The translations under genes and the position numbers were made by a program. The notes beneath the pieces are model-generated. The model saw nothing but the letters and a program-made list of their open reading frames with translations, had not been told where the DNA came from and made no database searches. From Chlorella sorokiniana (lineage: Eukaryota > Chlorophyta > Trebouxiophyceae > Chlorellales > Chlorellaceae), in the NCBI GenBank assembly GCA_025917655.1, contig CP084620.1:2356001-2420000 (forward strand): DNA of 64,000 bases, read 5' to 3'. Below are positions 11,001-23,300 of this stretch, piece after piece; the stretch's first letter is position 1, and each line of letters begins with the position of its first letter.

Positions 11001-13514
11001 GTCCAGCACCAGCACCTTGCCGCGCAGCTCACGCGACAGGCGCAGCGGCGGCGCGTTGAGCCAGTCCAGGCCGGTCGTGAACTCGGGCACAGCCTGCCCG
11101 CCGCCGCGCTTCTCCATGTCTGCATCGAGGGGCGGCGAAGGGCAGCGGCTCTGCAGATCAGACAGGGAATTGCATCACAAAGCGCTCATGACCAGCCAAC
11201 CCGCCAGACCTGCTATGTAACGCTTGAAGGCAGCCACTCTGGTGGTGCTGCCCTGCTCCGCCTCAGCTGGGGGCAGCTGGGTCTGGGGCAGCAGCGCATT
11301 CAGCAGTGCTTGGGGGACACGTACGACAGGCTCTGCAGCGGCAAGGGCATGGGGTGGAAGGCGCATGTGATGAGGCAGACTGGCCAGGTGCACAGCTGTG
11401 CTGCCACGCCAGCAGCACTTGCTACCTTGCGGAAGTAAGACCACCCCGAGGCAACATACGCAACAATGCCCAGCTGCACCAGCGTGGGTACATGGTACTG
11501 CAGCAAGAAGCGCCGCACCGCCGGCTCGCGCTGCAGGGGGCAGCCGCGCACCATGCACCCTGGTTGCGCTTACCGGTGGCTCAAGCCCAGCTGCAAAAAC
11601 TTCTGTCAAGCAGCCACAGCAGCCGCAAGGGAATGGCAGGCAGCCCGAAGGGCGCACCTGTGCCCGGCTCAGCCCCACGTACAACGACGTAAAGGCGGCC
11701 CCCAAAGAAGCGAACTTGAGCAGGTCGCGCCGTGTCGTGCGATACCCAGCGGGCAGGCTCACGGTCCCTTCCAACCAGCTTGTGCTCGCGCCCCTTCCGC
11801 CGCTGCTGCTGCTGTCCGGCTGGTTGATGTTGCCGGCTGGCTGCGCCACTTGCAAGCTGCCCTGCACATAGAACACATGAGCGATTGACCTCCATGCCAG
11901 GGTTCCCAGCAGAACCTGCTGTGGGAGCGCCGCCCGCATACAACAGGACCAGCAATGTACCTGCTCCTGCTGCTGGAGAGGCCTCAGCCCGCATATGTCC
12001 TCCAGGGTGATTGAACGTACATCGCCAAAAACGCAGTCTGGTGCCGCTGCGGCCATGGCCGCCGGCGCCAGGGTGGTGGTCACACCGATGACGCGCATGC
12101 CCGCCGCACGCGCTGCTGCCACCCCTGCCACCGCGTCCTCGATCACAACGCAGTTGGCTGGATCCACGCCTAGATTGCGAGCAGCAGCCAGAAATATATC
12201 TACAAGAGGATGCATAGGTGTGTGTTTGTTGTAAGGGCAGTGTTTTGTGTGGTGTGTGGGGTGTGGTGTGTGGGGTGTGGTGTGTGGGGTGTGGGGTGAC
12301 CGCATGCGCGCGTTGCAGGCGATGGGTGCCCACTGTCGGGTTCAGTGATAAACCATGGAGTGTCAATCTACCCGCTGCACTGCACACCTCAGGATCTCAC
12401 CTGGAGAGGGCTTGAGGCGCTCGAATGCATCTGCCGACACAATGGTGTCAAAGAGGTCCAGCGGGATGTCCGCGGCTGCCAGGTTGGCGTCCACCTGGCG
12501 GTCACAGAACGGCGTGCACTGACTCAGTGTGGTGAGGTGCGTGGCAGCAGGCAAAGCTTGTTGCCCGCACATATCGGTAAACGCATGAGCAAGGTATCCA
12601 AACAGGGTACTGGTGCCGGCCACTGTGGCCTGGGACGCACCTTCACACGATCCGCACTGGAAGCCACCGCCAGCTTCAACCCAGCCGCACGGCAGGCCTC
12701 CACAAGCTGGCGTGCGCCTTCATGCCCAATTCCTGCCCCTGTACGACAGCAGGGAGTTGGGAGAGGCTGGCACCTCCTATGCATAGCACGACAGCGGGCA
12801 CTGCTTACTGTGCCGTGCTTACTGTGCTTACTGTGCCGCTGCTTTTGAGCTGGTGTAATCAGCTGGTGTAACCAGCGTTGAACCGCCCAAACAATGCATC
12901 CACGTCGCCACGCACCTGGCACCGCATATCGCGACATGTAGATTTCAAAAACTTCGCCTTACACGACTCTAACTCGAACGGGGCGCCATACTTGCGAGCC
13001 ACGCCACCTGCCAGGGATGGCGCGAAGCATGCGACAGGGTTGGTGTGCAAGCGCTGCGCTGCACCACTCTGCTCACACCCTGCCACGCAGCAGCAGAGCA
13101 GCAGCGCCCGCGGGCTGATGTCCCCCTCACCAAGGAAATTGGCTTCCCGGTGCCGGTGAAGGGCAGGAAATCGTCGGGGTCCACCTCCAGACCGTACAGC
13201 TCGCGCATCGCCTCGGTGGCCGCCTGCCGGGAGATGTCCTCGCTGGCGCACAGCACACCGTCCATGTCAAATAGCACAGCCTTCACCTCTGCGACGTCCA
13301 CATCCGGCAGCGTGAGTGAAGGCTGCACCCTGCTGCTGCTGCTGGCCCTCACGGTCGGGCGCTGCCGCTCAGAGCGGGCTGCCACCGGCCGACTGTCTGT
13401 AGCAGTATGCCGGGGACCAGTTGATGCCGGGGACACGCGATAATTGCATGATGGGCGGCGTTGCTGCACCTCTGCAGCTGCAGCGCAGCCAGGCAAGCGG
13501 CAGCGTTCTGCCAT
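8050..13514 (-). CDS. SOQ1: SOQ1-like HAD hydrolase / thioredoxin-like / NHL propeller protein
   Basis: This is a homologue of plant SUPPRESSOR OF QUENCHING 1, a thylakoid membrane protein that restrains a slow form of non-photochemical quenching (qH). In order it has: an N-terminal plastid-type leader; a HAD phosphatase domain (DMDGV near 13260, [20 protein letters not shown] near 12140); a hydrophobic segment around 11690-11750 ([11 protein letters not shown]) and another near 11430-11490; a thioredoxin-like domain with WTYCCINC (about 10970-11000) and the SWPT block; then NHL blades ([56 protein letters not shown]). A final exon ends [14 protein letters not shown] with its stop at 8050-8052, matching the conserved C-terminus. 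The start at 13512-13514 ([10 protein letters not shown]) is the first good ATG. There are about 15 short introns. In plants the HAD part is stromal and the Trx/NHL part lumenal; the same is inferred here. Confidence 0.9.
12236..12300. repeat. GT-rich minisatellite in a SOQ1 intron
   Basis: Tandem GTGTGGGGTGTG-type units lie inside an intron of the HAD part of SOQ1. It is a short sequence-simple tract with no coding role. Confidence 0.7.
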
Positions 13515-13725
13515 TGCCCGCCGGAACCTGCGCTGCCGCACGACTGGCAGCGATCTCAATGCGATCTCGCAATATCAACAGACGGGTGGCATAAGCGCGG
13601 CGAGAAATGTGTGATCGTCCCATCGCCTTGCGCAGCAGGAGGCAGCAGGCTCGCCCATCAACACCCCGTGTGCTCACCATCCTCCTCACTTACTCCCTTG
13701 GCTCATTGTACACACGCAGGAAATA

Positions 13726-14669
13726 TGGCGGCAGCAATGAGCAGCTCTCTGGTGAGGCTTCCTCCTGACTCAGCCCACAGCTTTGCCCTGTGGCGCACCG
13801 CATTGGCCGGCACAACCCCCCACAGCGTTCCTTGCCTTCATTGCAGGCCTTCCGCCCGGTTCCCTTCGCCAGCCAGCAGCGGCGCGTTGGTCGCGGCGGG
13901 CGGCGCCTGCAGCAGTGCCTGGCGACGGCAGAAGACGATAAGAAGGGCCTGGACTTTAGCAGCAACAAGCGCTCGGTGTGTTGCGCGTGCTGCAATAAAT
14001 GCATTGCTGGCAGGAGCTGCGCGTTATGCAGGGTTGATGTGTGCTGAGCGACGACTGATGTTCATCCATGTGTCAGACGCCAGAGCTTTTGCACGCTTGA
14101 ACGGCTGTCAGCACGCTACCTCGCTCCTTATCAACCATTGCACTATATCCTGCAGGCACTGGGATTCACTGAGAACGATTCTGCGGGACAGACGAACATC
14201 TTTGCGGTCGAGCCCAAGACCTATGTGGCGGGCAGCAGCGCAGACAACACCTCTGCTGGTAACCAGGCCACCATCATTGTGGCGGCAGTGGCGGCCATTG
14301 GCGCTGCGGCTGCCGTTGCAGGCGGTCTACTGGCCAACAGCGGGCCCAGCGGTGTGTGTGTGGGGGGGTGCAATTCTTGTGTGTGAAAGTTGCTGCGGCT
14401 GACGCCTCAGCATTGGGTGTGGCGTGGAGGCTGTGTTAAGGTTCTCCATTCACAGCGCCATACTCCAGGAAGCTTACGTGCATCTATGGCATGTGCATCA
14501 AACTGGGCACTTGTTCCCTACCTGCGCAGAGCTGGCGTCCCTCGCTCCTGATGAGAACGTCAAGTCTCTGACGGCATACAGCGAGGCATTTGCCAGGGAG
14601 GTGGCACGGTCCCCGGCCCCTGCTCCTACCCCAGCTGCGCCTGCTGTGGTGGAGGAGGCAAGCGAGTGA
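13726..14669 (+). CDS. Small plastid-targeted single-pass membrane protein
   Basis: This gene has four exons. Exon 1 is 13726-13752 (MAAAMSSSL). Exon 2, about 13847-13973, gives an Arg/Gln-rich, acid-poor leader typical of a chloroplast transit peptide. Exon 3, 14156-14351, holds the conserved-looking block NIFAVEPKTYV followed by one hydrophobic helix (ATIIVAAVAAIGAAAAVAGG). Exon 4, 14530-14669, gives a helical segment and a Pro/Ala-rich tail ending VVEEASE. All junctions fit GT-AG and keep frame. The protein is about 165 residues. The family is not recognised; a thylakoid protein with one membrane helix is the inference. It is divergent from SOQ1, with start codons only about 210 bp apart, so the two may share a promoter. 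Confidence 0.7.
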
Positions 14670-15359
14670 AGGCTTGCACGCTCCCTGCTGCTGATCGTGC
14701 TCCACAACAGGTGGCCTTGACTATCAATCTGCAGGCATGCAATCGTCCTTAGATGCTATAAGATCCAACCCAGCACTTTCCAGGACTGCCTGCCGTTTTT
14801 CACATCACGGCGCAAATTGGTTGCTGGATGCCTGTAAGGAAAGCACTTTGTTAACCCTGTCATATGCTGAAGCATTTGGGACTAGGTGGAGATAATGACG
14901 ACGATGGTCTGGCACTGGGCCAGATGCTGGAAGTGGTACCACTCTCCTTTTGATGGACGCAGTTTCTAACAGAGCTTAAGCACAAGGGGCGGTCAATGCG
15001 AAACAAACATTGTGTGAGCACACATCTTAAACTGTTGCTATACTTGTCAAGGCAGTCTGCTGTTGTTGACAACTTTCATTTATGTCAAGCAGAGCACTGC
15101 AGTGAAGCAGAGCTTGCTGGCGCGGGCCCTCCAAATGCACAAAAGCCCATGCAAGTGCAGAACATAAGCTGTGTGGGTGAGTGCAGGGAACGGGGATAAC
15201 GTTAGCTGTTCAGCTCCGTACAGGGAAAAGTTGTGATTTAAAACTGCCTGCTGGCCCAACTGGAAGCTCGTCACCAACCAATCGGCGCATACGAAGGTTG
15301 ACAGCCCCATACCGCCATGTGACAGGGTGCAGCTAGATACTTCCCACACTTGACTTGAT
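14670..15359. other. Intergenic region between converging genes
   Basis: These are the 3' flanks of the small plastid protein (+) and ERCC1 (-). Short frames on both strands look like chance. No gene is seen. Confidence 0.5.
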
Positions 15360-17087
15360 TTACAACAAATCGATGTCGCTGTCGTCAAATGAGTCGTGAG
15401 CATCATCAACATTGTCCTTGTCCTTGGCGGCTGCAGGTGGGTCTTGAGGCGCGCTGGGAGCTGGCGCAGCAGCCGTGGCTGACAAGGAGCGGCGGAAGGG
15501 CAGGTGGAAGGTTTCATGCAAGCGGCGGGCTTTAGTGGGTCCAATGCCCGCGCTGGCCTGGACGTCAGCTGCAGCTGCTTTGAAAATGGCTGCCACCGAA
15601 CCAAACCTACAGGAGGCCAGCAGCATGCCAGCTAAATCAAGCAGGATGGCAATACATGCATGCTTGGCGCAAACAGTTCAGAACTGCACATGGCAGCAGG
15701 CAGAGCATACCTGTCTCCCAGCGTTTTCACATCCGTCTTGTTCACGCCGCGAACAGTCGTCAGCACTGCATTGATGCGGCTCAAGTAATCTGAGCCCAGA
15801 TCCTTCTGAATCACCTCTGCTGGCTTATTTTCGTAACTGCAAGGGCAAGAATCACATGATTGCTTGTTCCGAGTTGATCTGTGGAAGCAGAATTCCCAGT
15901 TACAGCTTCACCTTTTAAATAGTTCCAGATACCGTGCACACTCCTGGTTGCTCCAGCCGCAGACAAGAGTGCAGTCGTTACCAACCGCAGCGCGTGTCAC
16001 CTGTATCTTGGCAAACAGTGTTTGCGTACAAGGTCCAGCAGATCATCTATGTCAATGCAAGAGTTTTCCGGCTTCATGCTGACCAGCTGCAGCCCAACAC
16101 ATCTCACGCACACCTGCGCCAGCGGCTCCACAGCGTCCTCTGTGTCCACATGGCAAATAATGATTCGCAGGCGGTAGCTGCGCTGCAACGATTTGATGCG
16201 GCCGTGGATGTACTCTGGCTTGAGCAAGTGATACCTGCAGCACCCCTTGGCCGGTCAGTATCATGCATGGCCACAGTACATAAGTTGCATTCCGGCTGTG
16301 ACCTGAGGCTTAGGAAGAGGCAAGCTGTTTCTCGGCCCAGAAGGTAGTCAGGAACAATGTCACCAAACTGCCAGCGCACATTCCTGTACCAAGATGCGGG
16401 AGCATTGGGCCCATGCAGCAGCCCTGGTTTAGCAGGTGCCCCTGATACTGCCTGGCGTACAATGCAGGAAACCAAACACGAGTACTGTGCATAACACGCA
16501 CCCCACCTGATGTATTTCAGTACGGGGTTTCCGTCCTGGCGCTTGCTGACAATGATGGCATTTGAGGGGAACTGCTGCTGGGCCGGGGCTGGCATGGGCT
16601 GTTGCAATCCCAGGGACGGTGGCTGCTGCGAGGCAGGCTGCCGCTGCAACACCGGATGGTGCAAGGACGGTCCGAGCGCAGGCGCTTGCGGCAATGGCTG
16701 GTGATGTTGCTGCTGCGCGTTTGGTGGCTGCCAGGCAGGTGAACGTAGAGGTAGCTGGCCGCCGTGCAGTTCTGTTCTAGACGCTCCACTTGCCACCGCG
16801 TTGCTGCCATTTGCTGCAGCCCCTGGAGCCCCTGCACCCATGCTAGTGGGCCTTAAGAGCACTGCGCTTGCGGGCCGCTGCTTCTCTGCACGTTGCACAT
16901 CACGAAATGAGGGAATGGCAATGCTGCCGCTGCCTTGCGCTGAGCTGGCTCCAGCCTCAGGCGGCGCGGGTGCTCCCCTGCCGCACTGCTGCTGATGGGA
17001 CGCTGACTGCACGGCTACTGCACTTGAGTGCTTTCGTTGAAGACCAGAATCGGCGCCTAGAAAGCTAAAGTCCAGCGGAGACGACAT
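15360..17087 (-). CDS. ERCC1: DNA excision repair protein ERCC1 / RAD10
   Basis: ERCC1 is the non-catalytic partner of XPF in the structure-specific endonuclease of nucleotide excision and crosslink repair. The start at 17085-17087 (MSSPLDFSFLG) is followed by a low-complexity Gln/Pro/Ala region of about 170 residues. Then come the family blocks: NAIIVSKRQDGNPVLKYIR, VRWQFGDIVPDYLLG, CLFLSLR, the PEYIHGRI block, the MKPENSCIDIDDLLDLV-type block, INAVLTTVRGVNKTD, and the C-terminal helix-hairpin-helix pair (FGSVAAIF, AGIGPTKARRLHETFH). The tail is acidic (DDAHDSFDDSDIDLL) with its stop at 15360-15362. There are about seven introns. As in other ERCC1 proteins, the nuclease motif of XPF is absent. 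The start lies 299 bp from the start of the divergent EF-hand/TPR gene. Confidence 0.93.
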
Positions 17088-17386
17088 GGGGCTCCAGAGC
17101 CAACGCACGACAGACCAGCTGCGCTCCTCCGAACCGATTCGCTGCCGATCATATTACAGATCACATCCTCTGCGCGATTCAAGGCTTCCTTTGAGTGTAC
17201 ATCTGTACTTCCTCGGCCAGCTGGCCTTTACCTCCCGGCCGCTGGCCTTGACACGCAGCGCAAACGCTTACACTTTGGCACACATGCATCGAGCGCTCGT
17301 ATGCGAGCCCGTCAGCCCAACGAAACCTTAAACTCCGAAGTGTAGCTCAACCTGTTTGCGTGCCCCCAGCGGGGTCGCGCAAGTGG
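17088..17386. promoter_or_regulatory. Bidirectional promoter region, ERCC1 / EF-hand-TPR gene
   Basis: This 299 bp interval separates two divergent start codons, so both promoters must lie here or overlap the 5' UTRs. No clear TATA box or other specific element could be named. Confidence 0.5.
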
Positions 17387-20300
17387 AGAATGGCGTCCGA
17401 CCCGTTGCAGAGTATCTTTGAGACAACAGACAAGAACCATGATGGGGGCCTGGACGAGGTGAAGAGTCCTTGCTGCCCATTGGCTTTGTGACTTGCGACT
17501 GCTGCTCAAGCGATCAGCGACAGGTCAGGCGGCAAAGGTGCAGAGAGCAGCGGCGGTGCAACCACCACCTGCTGCCAGCTGCCTCCTTCTGTTTGAGCGA
17601 GGAGCTCTTTGCAGGAGTGAGCCATTCCTGGCCTGTGTTTATGTCCCCCTGCAGGCCGAGGTGACCTGGCTCTTGCAGGCAGTTAATCCTGAGGTGCCGC
17701 TCAATGAAGCTGCACTGGGGCTGATTGTAGAGGAGGTAAGCAGGAGATGTGCCTATGCTGGTCCTGCCTGAGATCCAGACTGGCACTGGCTACCAACGAT
17801 GTGATGGGAACGGGTGCAGACGACAGTTGGGCATCCATGCCACCATGCCCTCCCCTCACTGCCTCTCGTATACACACCACATCCCACCCACTTGCAAGTC
17901 TCCTGCCTGTGTGTTCAGGTGTGGGCTGCCTTTCCAATCCACGTCAAGGAGCAGGGCCTGACCTATGAAGGACTGCGCCGGTTGTATTTGGAGGTGAAAT
18001 GTCTCAGGAGCTTTACCAAACTGCATGCTCTGACCTGATTTGGCTGATCCGTCCTCATTCTTTCTCGCAGGGCTATGGCGACCCGGAGCGGGACTTCCAG
18101 CTCCTGCTGCAGAGGGCGGCGGATGAGGCAGCCGCAACAGGCAGCGCTGCCTCGAGCACCGCGGCCAAGCTGCAAAGGACAGAGGTGGTGAGTGTGTTTC
18201 CGGCTATGCAGACAGCTATGCCAGATTTCAACAATGACATTCCAACATGGTGCATTCGGCTGTGATGCCCTGCAGGCGGCCTCTGTGGGGGCCAAGGCAG
18301 GTTTCCTCACTCCCCGCGATGTGTTTGGTGACGTGCAAAACCACGACACTGCGGCTGCTTCATCGGGGCTGGCCATCGGCGGCCCAGCCGATATGGGTGT
18401 GTCCACAGCTGGCGGAGGCGACGGCACCATCAAGAGCCACCGCCCATTGAAGAGCCAGGGCGCTTCTGCGGCTGCATCCCCAGCCCTTACCGCCCGCTCT
18501 GATGTGTTTGACTTTCTGGCGACCCCACGCACTAATGCTGCGTTGTTCGGGCCGCCTCAGGTGTGATGAGCTGCCTGCTGCCCGCTGCGGTCGTGCCTGA
18601 TTTGTGTGCCTGGGCCCAAGCTCCTTATGGCAAGCTTGCTTGCTGTGCGCACTTTTTGTGTGGCTATGCCCTGATGCACTTACTTCAGCATCCTCCCTCC
18701 CGCAATGATGCAGATGTTGCGGAGCGTGCACACCCAGGCCCGTCATGAAGCCGCTCAGGGCTCCTTGCCCGCCACCCCCATGACCGCCGGCAGCGACGTG
18801 TTCGACGGCCTGGCCACGCCCGCTGCAGGCTCTGCGTTTGGCCGCCCACACGCGGTGCCACCCCTCAACACGGCTGTCCTGAGCTTGGGGGCGTTCAATG
18901 GCGAGCAGCAGGCCCATGGCAGTGTGGCGGCGACCGCGCAGGGCAGTCACGACTCCGACGTGTTTGACTTCCTGCAGACCCCCGCCCCGTATCGAGACGA
19001 TGCAGGCGACAGCGACCCCTTGCGCCACAACAAGCACAAGGCGGATTCTGAAGGACAGCCTGCGGCACTGGCTGCGCCTGCTGCAGGCAGCGAGCGGCGG
19101 CCAGGCTTCCACATGGACGTCAACGGGTTGGCAGAAGGCTCCGTCTCGGGTGGGTGTCAGTGTGTGGCACGGCCTTGCTGGCTGCTGCGGCCCGTTGCAA
19201 GAGACGATCACTCCCACTCAAAACCTTGCATTAACCAAGAGGAGCCCGTTCTTAATCATTGCTTCCTGCAGTAACTGAGAGCCTTGCCGGGGTTGGCAGC
19301 AGCCCTGCCACAGTGTCCAAGCCAGGATTTTGCCTCGGCATTGCGGCAGCCCTTGGCGTGGCAGCAGGGGCTGGGACTACCGCAGCCGCCGCGTTGCCCA
19401 CAGGGGCTTCTCCGCCGGGCAGCGCGGCCTCCCACCGTGGGCCTGGGAGCTTCTCAGCGGCAGCAAGCTGCCCTCTCAGCTTCATCCTGCGGCTGCCGGC
19501 CGATGGCTCCTCCAGCTTTGAAGGCGGCGTCGACGAGCTGCGCCATCAGCTGCTCCAGGCCTTTGAGCGCGCCCTGCCAGGCAAGCCGCTTCTTGCAGGG
19601 CCACACCTGCACGCAAACGCTTCTCCTGCCCTGCGCTGCACGTCCTCACACCTGCACAGGTGTAGACCACATGGCTGGCCTGCACTACTGCCTGCAGACG
19701 GCAGCGCCGCTGAGCTTTCCAGCACCACCGCCGCCCCCGACGGCTCCCTGCTGGTCACTGTGGCGGCCACGCTGCCGCGCAGCAGTAGCACCGCCGCTGA
19801 GGAGGCTCAGTACCTGGCAGCTGTGCTGCAGAACGACGCCAAGCAGGCAAGGCACACCCTGCCAGCTGCTTGCTGCAGTTCCACCGCTGAAGGGCAGGCT
19901 GTAAAGCCTGTGTTGCACGCCACACTGCTCAGCACATCCCTGCTAGCTTGGGTTGCGCCTGGCGCAGGTGTTCACGCCGTCGGTGTTTGGAAACGTCTCT
20001 CTGGTGTCAGTGTCCGCCACCTCGGGCGCCATTGATGCAACCAGCAGTGCACCATTGGACGGTGTTGACCCTGGCTCTGCCCCTTCAGTGCCGCTTGCTC
20101 CTGGCATGCACGTGGAGGAGTTCACGGCGGCGCAGCGCGCGGGTCAGCGCAGCCGGGTGGTGGATGCCCAGACGTCTGCAGACTTGCAAGCTGCTGGGGC
20201 CGCAAAGGAGGCCGCCGTGGCTCGCTCAGCGGCGGCCGTAGCACGCGTTACGACGGTACTGGCCAAGGCTGCACACGCGACATCTGGCGCCGCGAAAACA

Positions 20301-23300
20301 GCTGCAGCAGCAGATGCGGCTGCAGCAGCCGCTGAGGCCAAGGAGGCTGCCGCAGAAGGTGGAAGTGCAGAGGCCATTGAGGCAGCCGAGCAGGCAGCTG
20401 AGCAGGCAGCCGTTGCACAGGCGGAGGCACAGCAGGTTGCCACCAGCGAGGCAGCCACCCTTGCCCAACAAGGTGCGGCAGCCGATGCTTTGACCCAGGC
20501 TCGCTCAGCCACGGATGCCACGGCCGCTGCCGCAGCAATGGAGGCAGCCACTGCGGCAGCCGATGCCGCCACAGCCGCAGCAGCCAACGCTGGAACAGCA
20601 GAGGCGGCGGATGCAGCTGCCAGGCTGGTGCAAGCGCCAAGGCCTGCAAGCAGATTGTGGAAGTCATTGGCGCCTGCTTGGCGGCCGACGCTGCAGTGAA
20701 GCAGGCGTCCGAGAAGGCGCTTGCAGCGGCGACAGGCGATGGGCTGTCTGCAGCGTGGCTGGCAGCAACTGAGGCCCTGGAGGCAGCCCGTGCAGCCCAA
20801 GACTCTGCCAGTTGCTCAAGTCAGTGCAGGCAGTGGCTGGGCAACAATGGCAGCTTGCCTTGTGCCTGGGCTGTGTCTGTCTGTTTGAAAGCATTGAACC
20901 AGCCTCCCTGTCTCCCATGTGCAGGCGTGGCGCCGGCACTGATCGAGGCGGCCACGGCCTTGCAGGCTGAAGCCTCTGCTCTGCTGGATCGCATTGCTGC
21001 ACGACAGGCAGCTGAGCATGACGCCAGCAAGGCCCTTGAAGAAGCAGCTGCTGCTTTGCAGGAGGCTCTTGGTGCCCCTGATGCGGGTGCAAGTGCTCAT
21101 GCTGCGCATGCCGTCGAGGCGGCCGCCAAGAAGGCGCAAGGGGCAGCTGAGCTTGCCGGAACTCGAGCTGCAGACCAGGCTGCCTCCAAAGCCGCAGAGC
21201 TGGTCAGCGCTGCACATCAAGCAACCGCCGCAAGCGCACGCCGCGATGCCAGCATGCAAGCCGTGGAGCGGGCAGCCGATCTGCTAGCCGCTGCCAGCAC
21301 TGCAGACGACCTCATCAAGGCACAGCAGGCGGCTGACGATGCCATGGCAGCAGTCAGGGCGGCTGAGACGGCGGCAGCTGACGCAGGTACACTGTTGCGG
21401 CGTGCGTCAGGGGCATGCTATGTATGCATCCAGCCAGGACATCTGTGTCGCACAGCCGCTCAATGCACATGTGCTTTTCTGTGCAGGCTTGTTCGGAGCA
21501 GCAGAGGGCCTGGCGGCTGCACAGGCGCAAGCCACTGGCATTGCTGAGCGCGCCGCTGCCCGCCTGGCAGCAGCGAGGGAAGCAGATGATGCTGCAGATG
21601 AGGTTGAGGCCGCCCTGCAGCAGGCTGCTGCTGCCTCAAACCCAGAGGAGGCAAGGGCGGCTGCCACGGCCGCCGAGGCAGCAGCCGCTAGGGCCCGAAA
21701 AGCAGCCCAAAATGCGGGTGCTCCGGCTGCTGTTTTAGCCGCCGACAGGGCAGCAGAGGTTGCCACTGCCGCTCAGAAGGTGGCAGACGCATTGGAAAGC
21801 TCTGCTGCAGCTGTGCAAGCTGTTGAGCGTTCTGCGGAGCTTGCAACGGCGGCGGCGACCTCTGAGGACTTACTTGCCGCTCAGCAGGCAGCACAGGCAG
21901 CGCGGTTGGCTGCCGATGCCGCCTGCGCCGCCGCTGAAGAGGCCGGGCTGTCAGCTGACATTCGATCAGCAACTGCCGTTGCGGCGGAGCAGGCTGCTGC
22001 ATTGGAATCAGCCGCTGCCAGCAGGTCTGCGGCGCAGCTCTTGGCCGTGGACAGAGCAGCTGCAGCTCAGACGGCTGCTGTTGAGGCTGCATCTGCCATC
22101 AGTCTTGGCGCAGCAGAGGCAGCGCTTCAGGCTGCTTCTGCAGCCTTTGAAGCTACGGCCAAGGCAGCAACAGAGGCAGGCACTGCTTCCGCAGCTGAGT
22201 CTGTTTTCCAGGCTGACCAGGCAGTCCAGGCTGCACGAAAGGCAGTGGTTGCCTTTAAGCAGGCCGCAACCGCCGAGCAGTTTGCGGGAGAAGCTGCCAA
22301 GCTGGCCGAGGAAGCTGAGCGCGTCGACAGCCTGGGCGCTGTGTCTGAGCTGGTTGAGGCGGCCAAGGAGGCTGCCATGCAGGCGCAAGCAGCGGCTGCT
22401 GACTCAGGTGGGGCATGCTTGATGGGTGTTTTGAGTGGCGAACTCAGAGGGTGGGAGCGTTCAGATGACGGCTGTTTCCTCAATTGGCACATTGGTCCCG
22501 TGTATGCAGGTCTGCCCGCAGCTGCTGCGGCAGCAGCAGCCGCTGTGGCGGCATCAAGTGCGGTGCAGGCGGCGGCCAAGACCAAGTCGGACGCAGAGCA
22601 GCAGGCTCAGGCAGCAGCTGAAGCTGCAGAGGCTGCTGCTGCCGATGCCAAGGCAGCTGTGGACAGCAAGGCAGCACAGGCTGCAGTGGCTGCTGCTGTG
22701 GCGGCTGCCCAGGCAGCCAAAGAGGCTGCTGGGATTGCAAACACTTTTGCTGCCCGCGAGGCCTTCCGTCAAGCAGCTGAGGCAGCAGCGGCGGCTGAGG
22801 TTGATGCTGCAGCTGTTGAGTCATGGCTCGCTGCAGCAGAAGCGGCAGATGAAGCGCGCAGGTCAGCTGAGGCAGCTCAAGCGAGCAGCGACAGCTTGTC
22901 TGCTTCGCAAGCTGCTGCAGCTGCGGCGGCGGCAGCCAAAGTGGCAGCGGAGGCTGCGGCTGCATCGCGCCTGCCGGCTGCCCTGGAGGCAGCGCAGGCT
23001 GCAGCAGCGGCTGCAGAGATAGCTCAAGCGGCGGCCAGCAGCAAGGCCGGTGCTGAGGAGACTGCAGTGGCCGCAGCCACGGTGGCTCAGCAGGCGTTGG
23101 AGGAGCTGTCTGCTGCCACCGATGCAGAATCGGTTGCCAAGGCGGCTGAGGCGGCAGCCTCTGCTGCTGCAGCAGCGCAAGCAGCAGCCTCTGAGGCAGG
23201 CACTAGCAGTGCAGCAGCGGTTGCTGCCAAGGCCGCCGAGGCTGCCCAGCAAGCAGCGGCTGCATTGACTGCCGTAACGGCAGCATCCCAAGCTGGCAAA

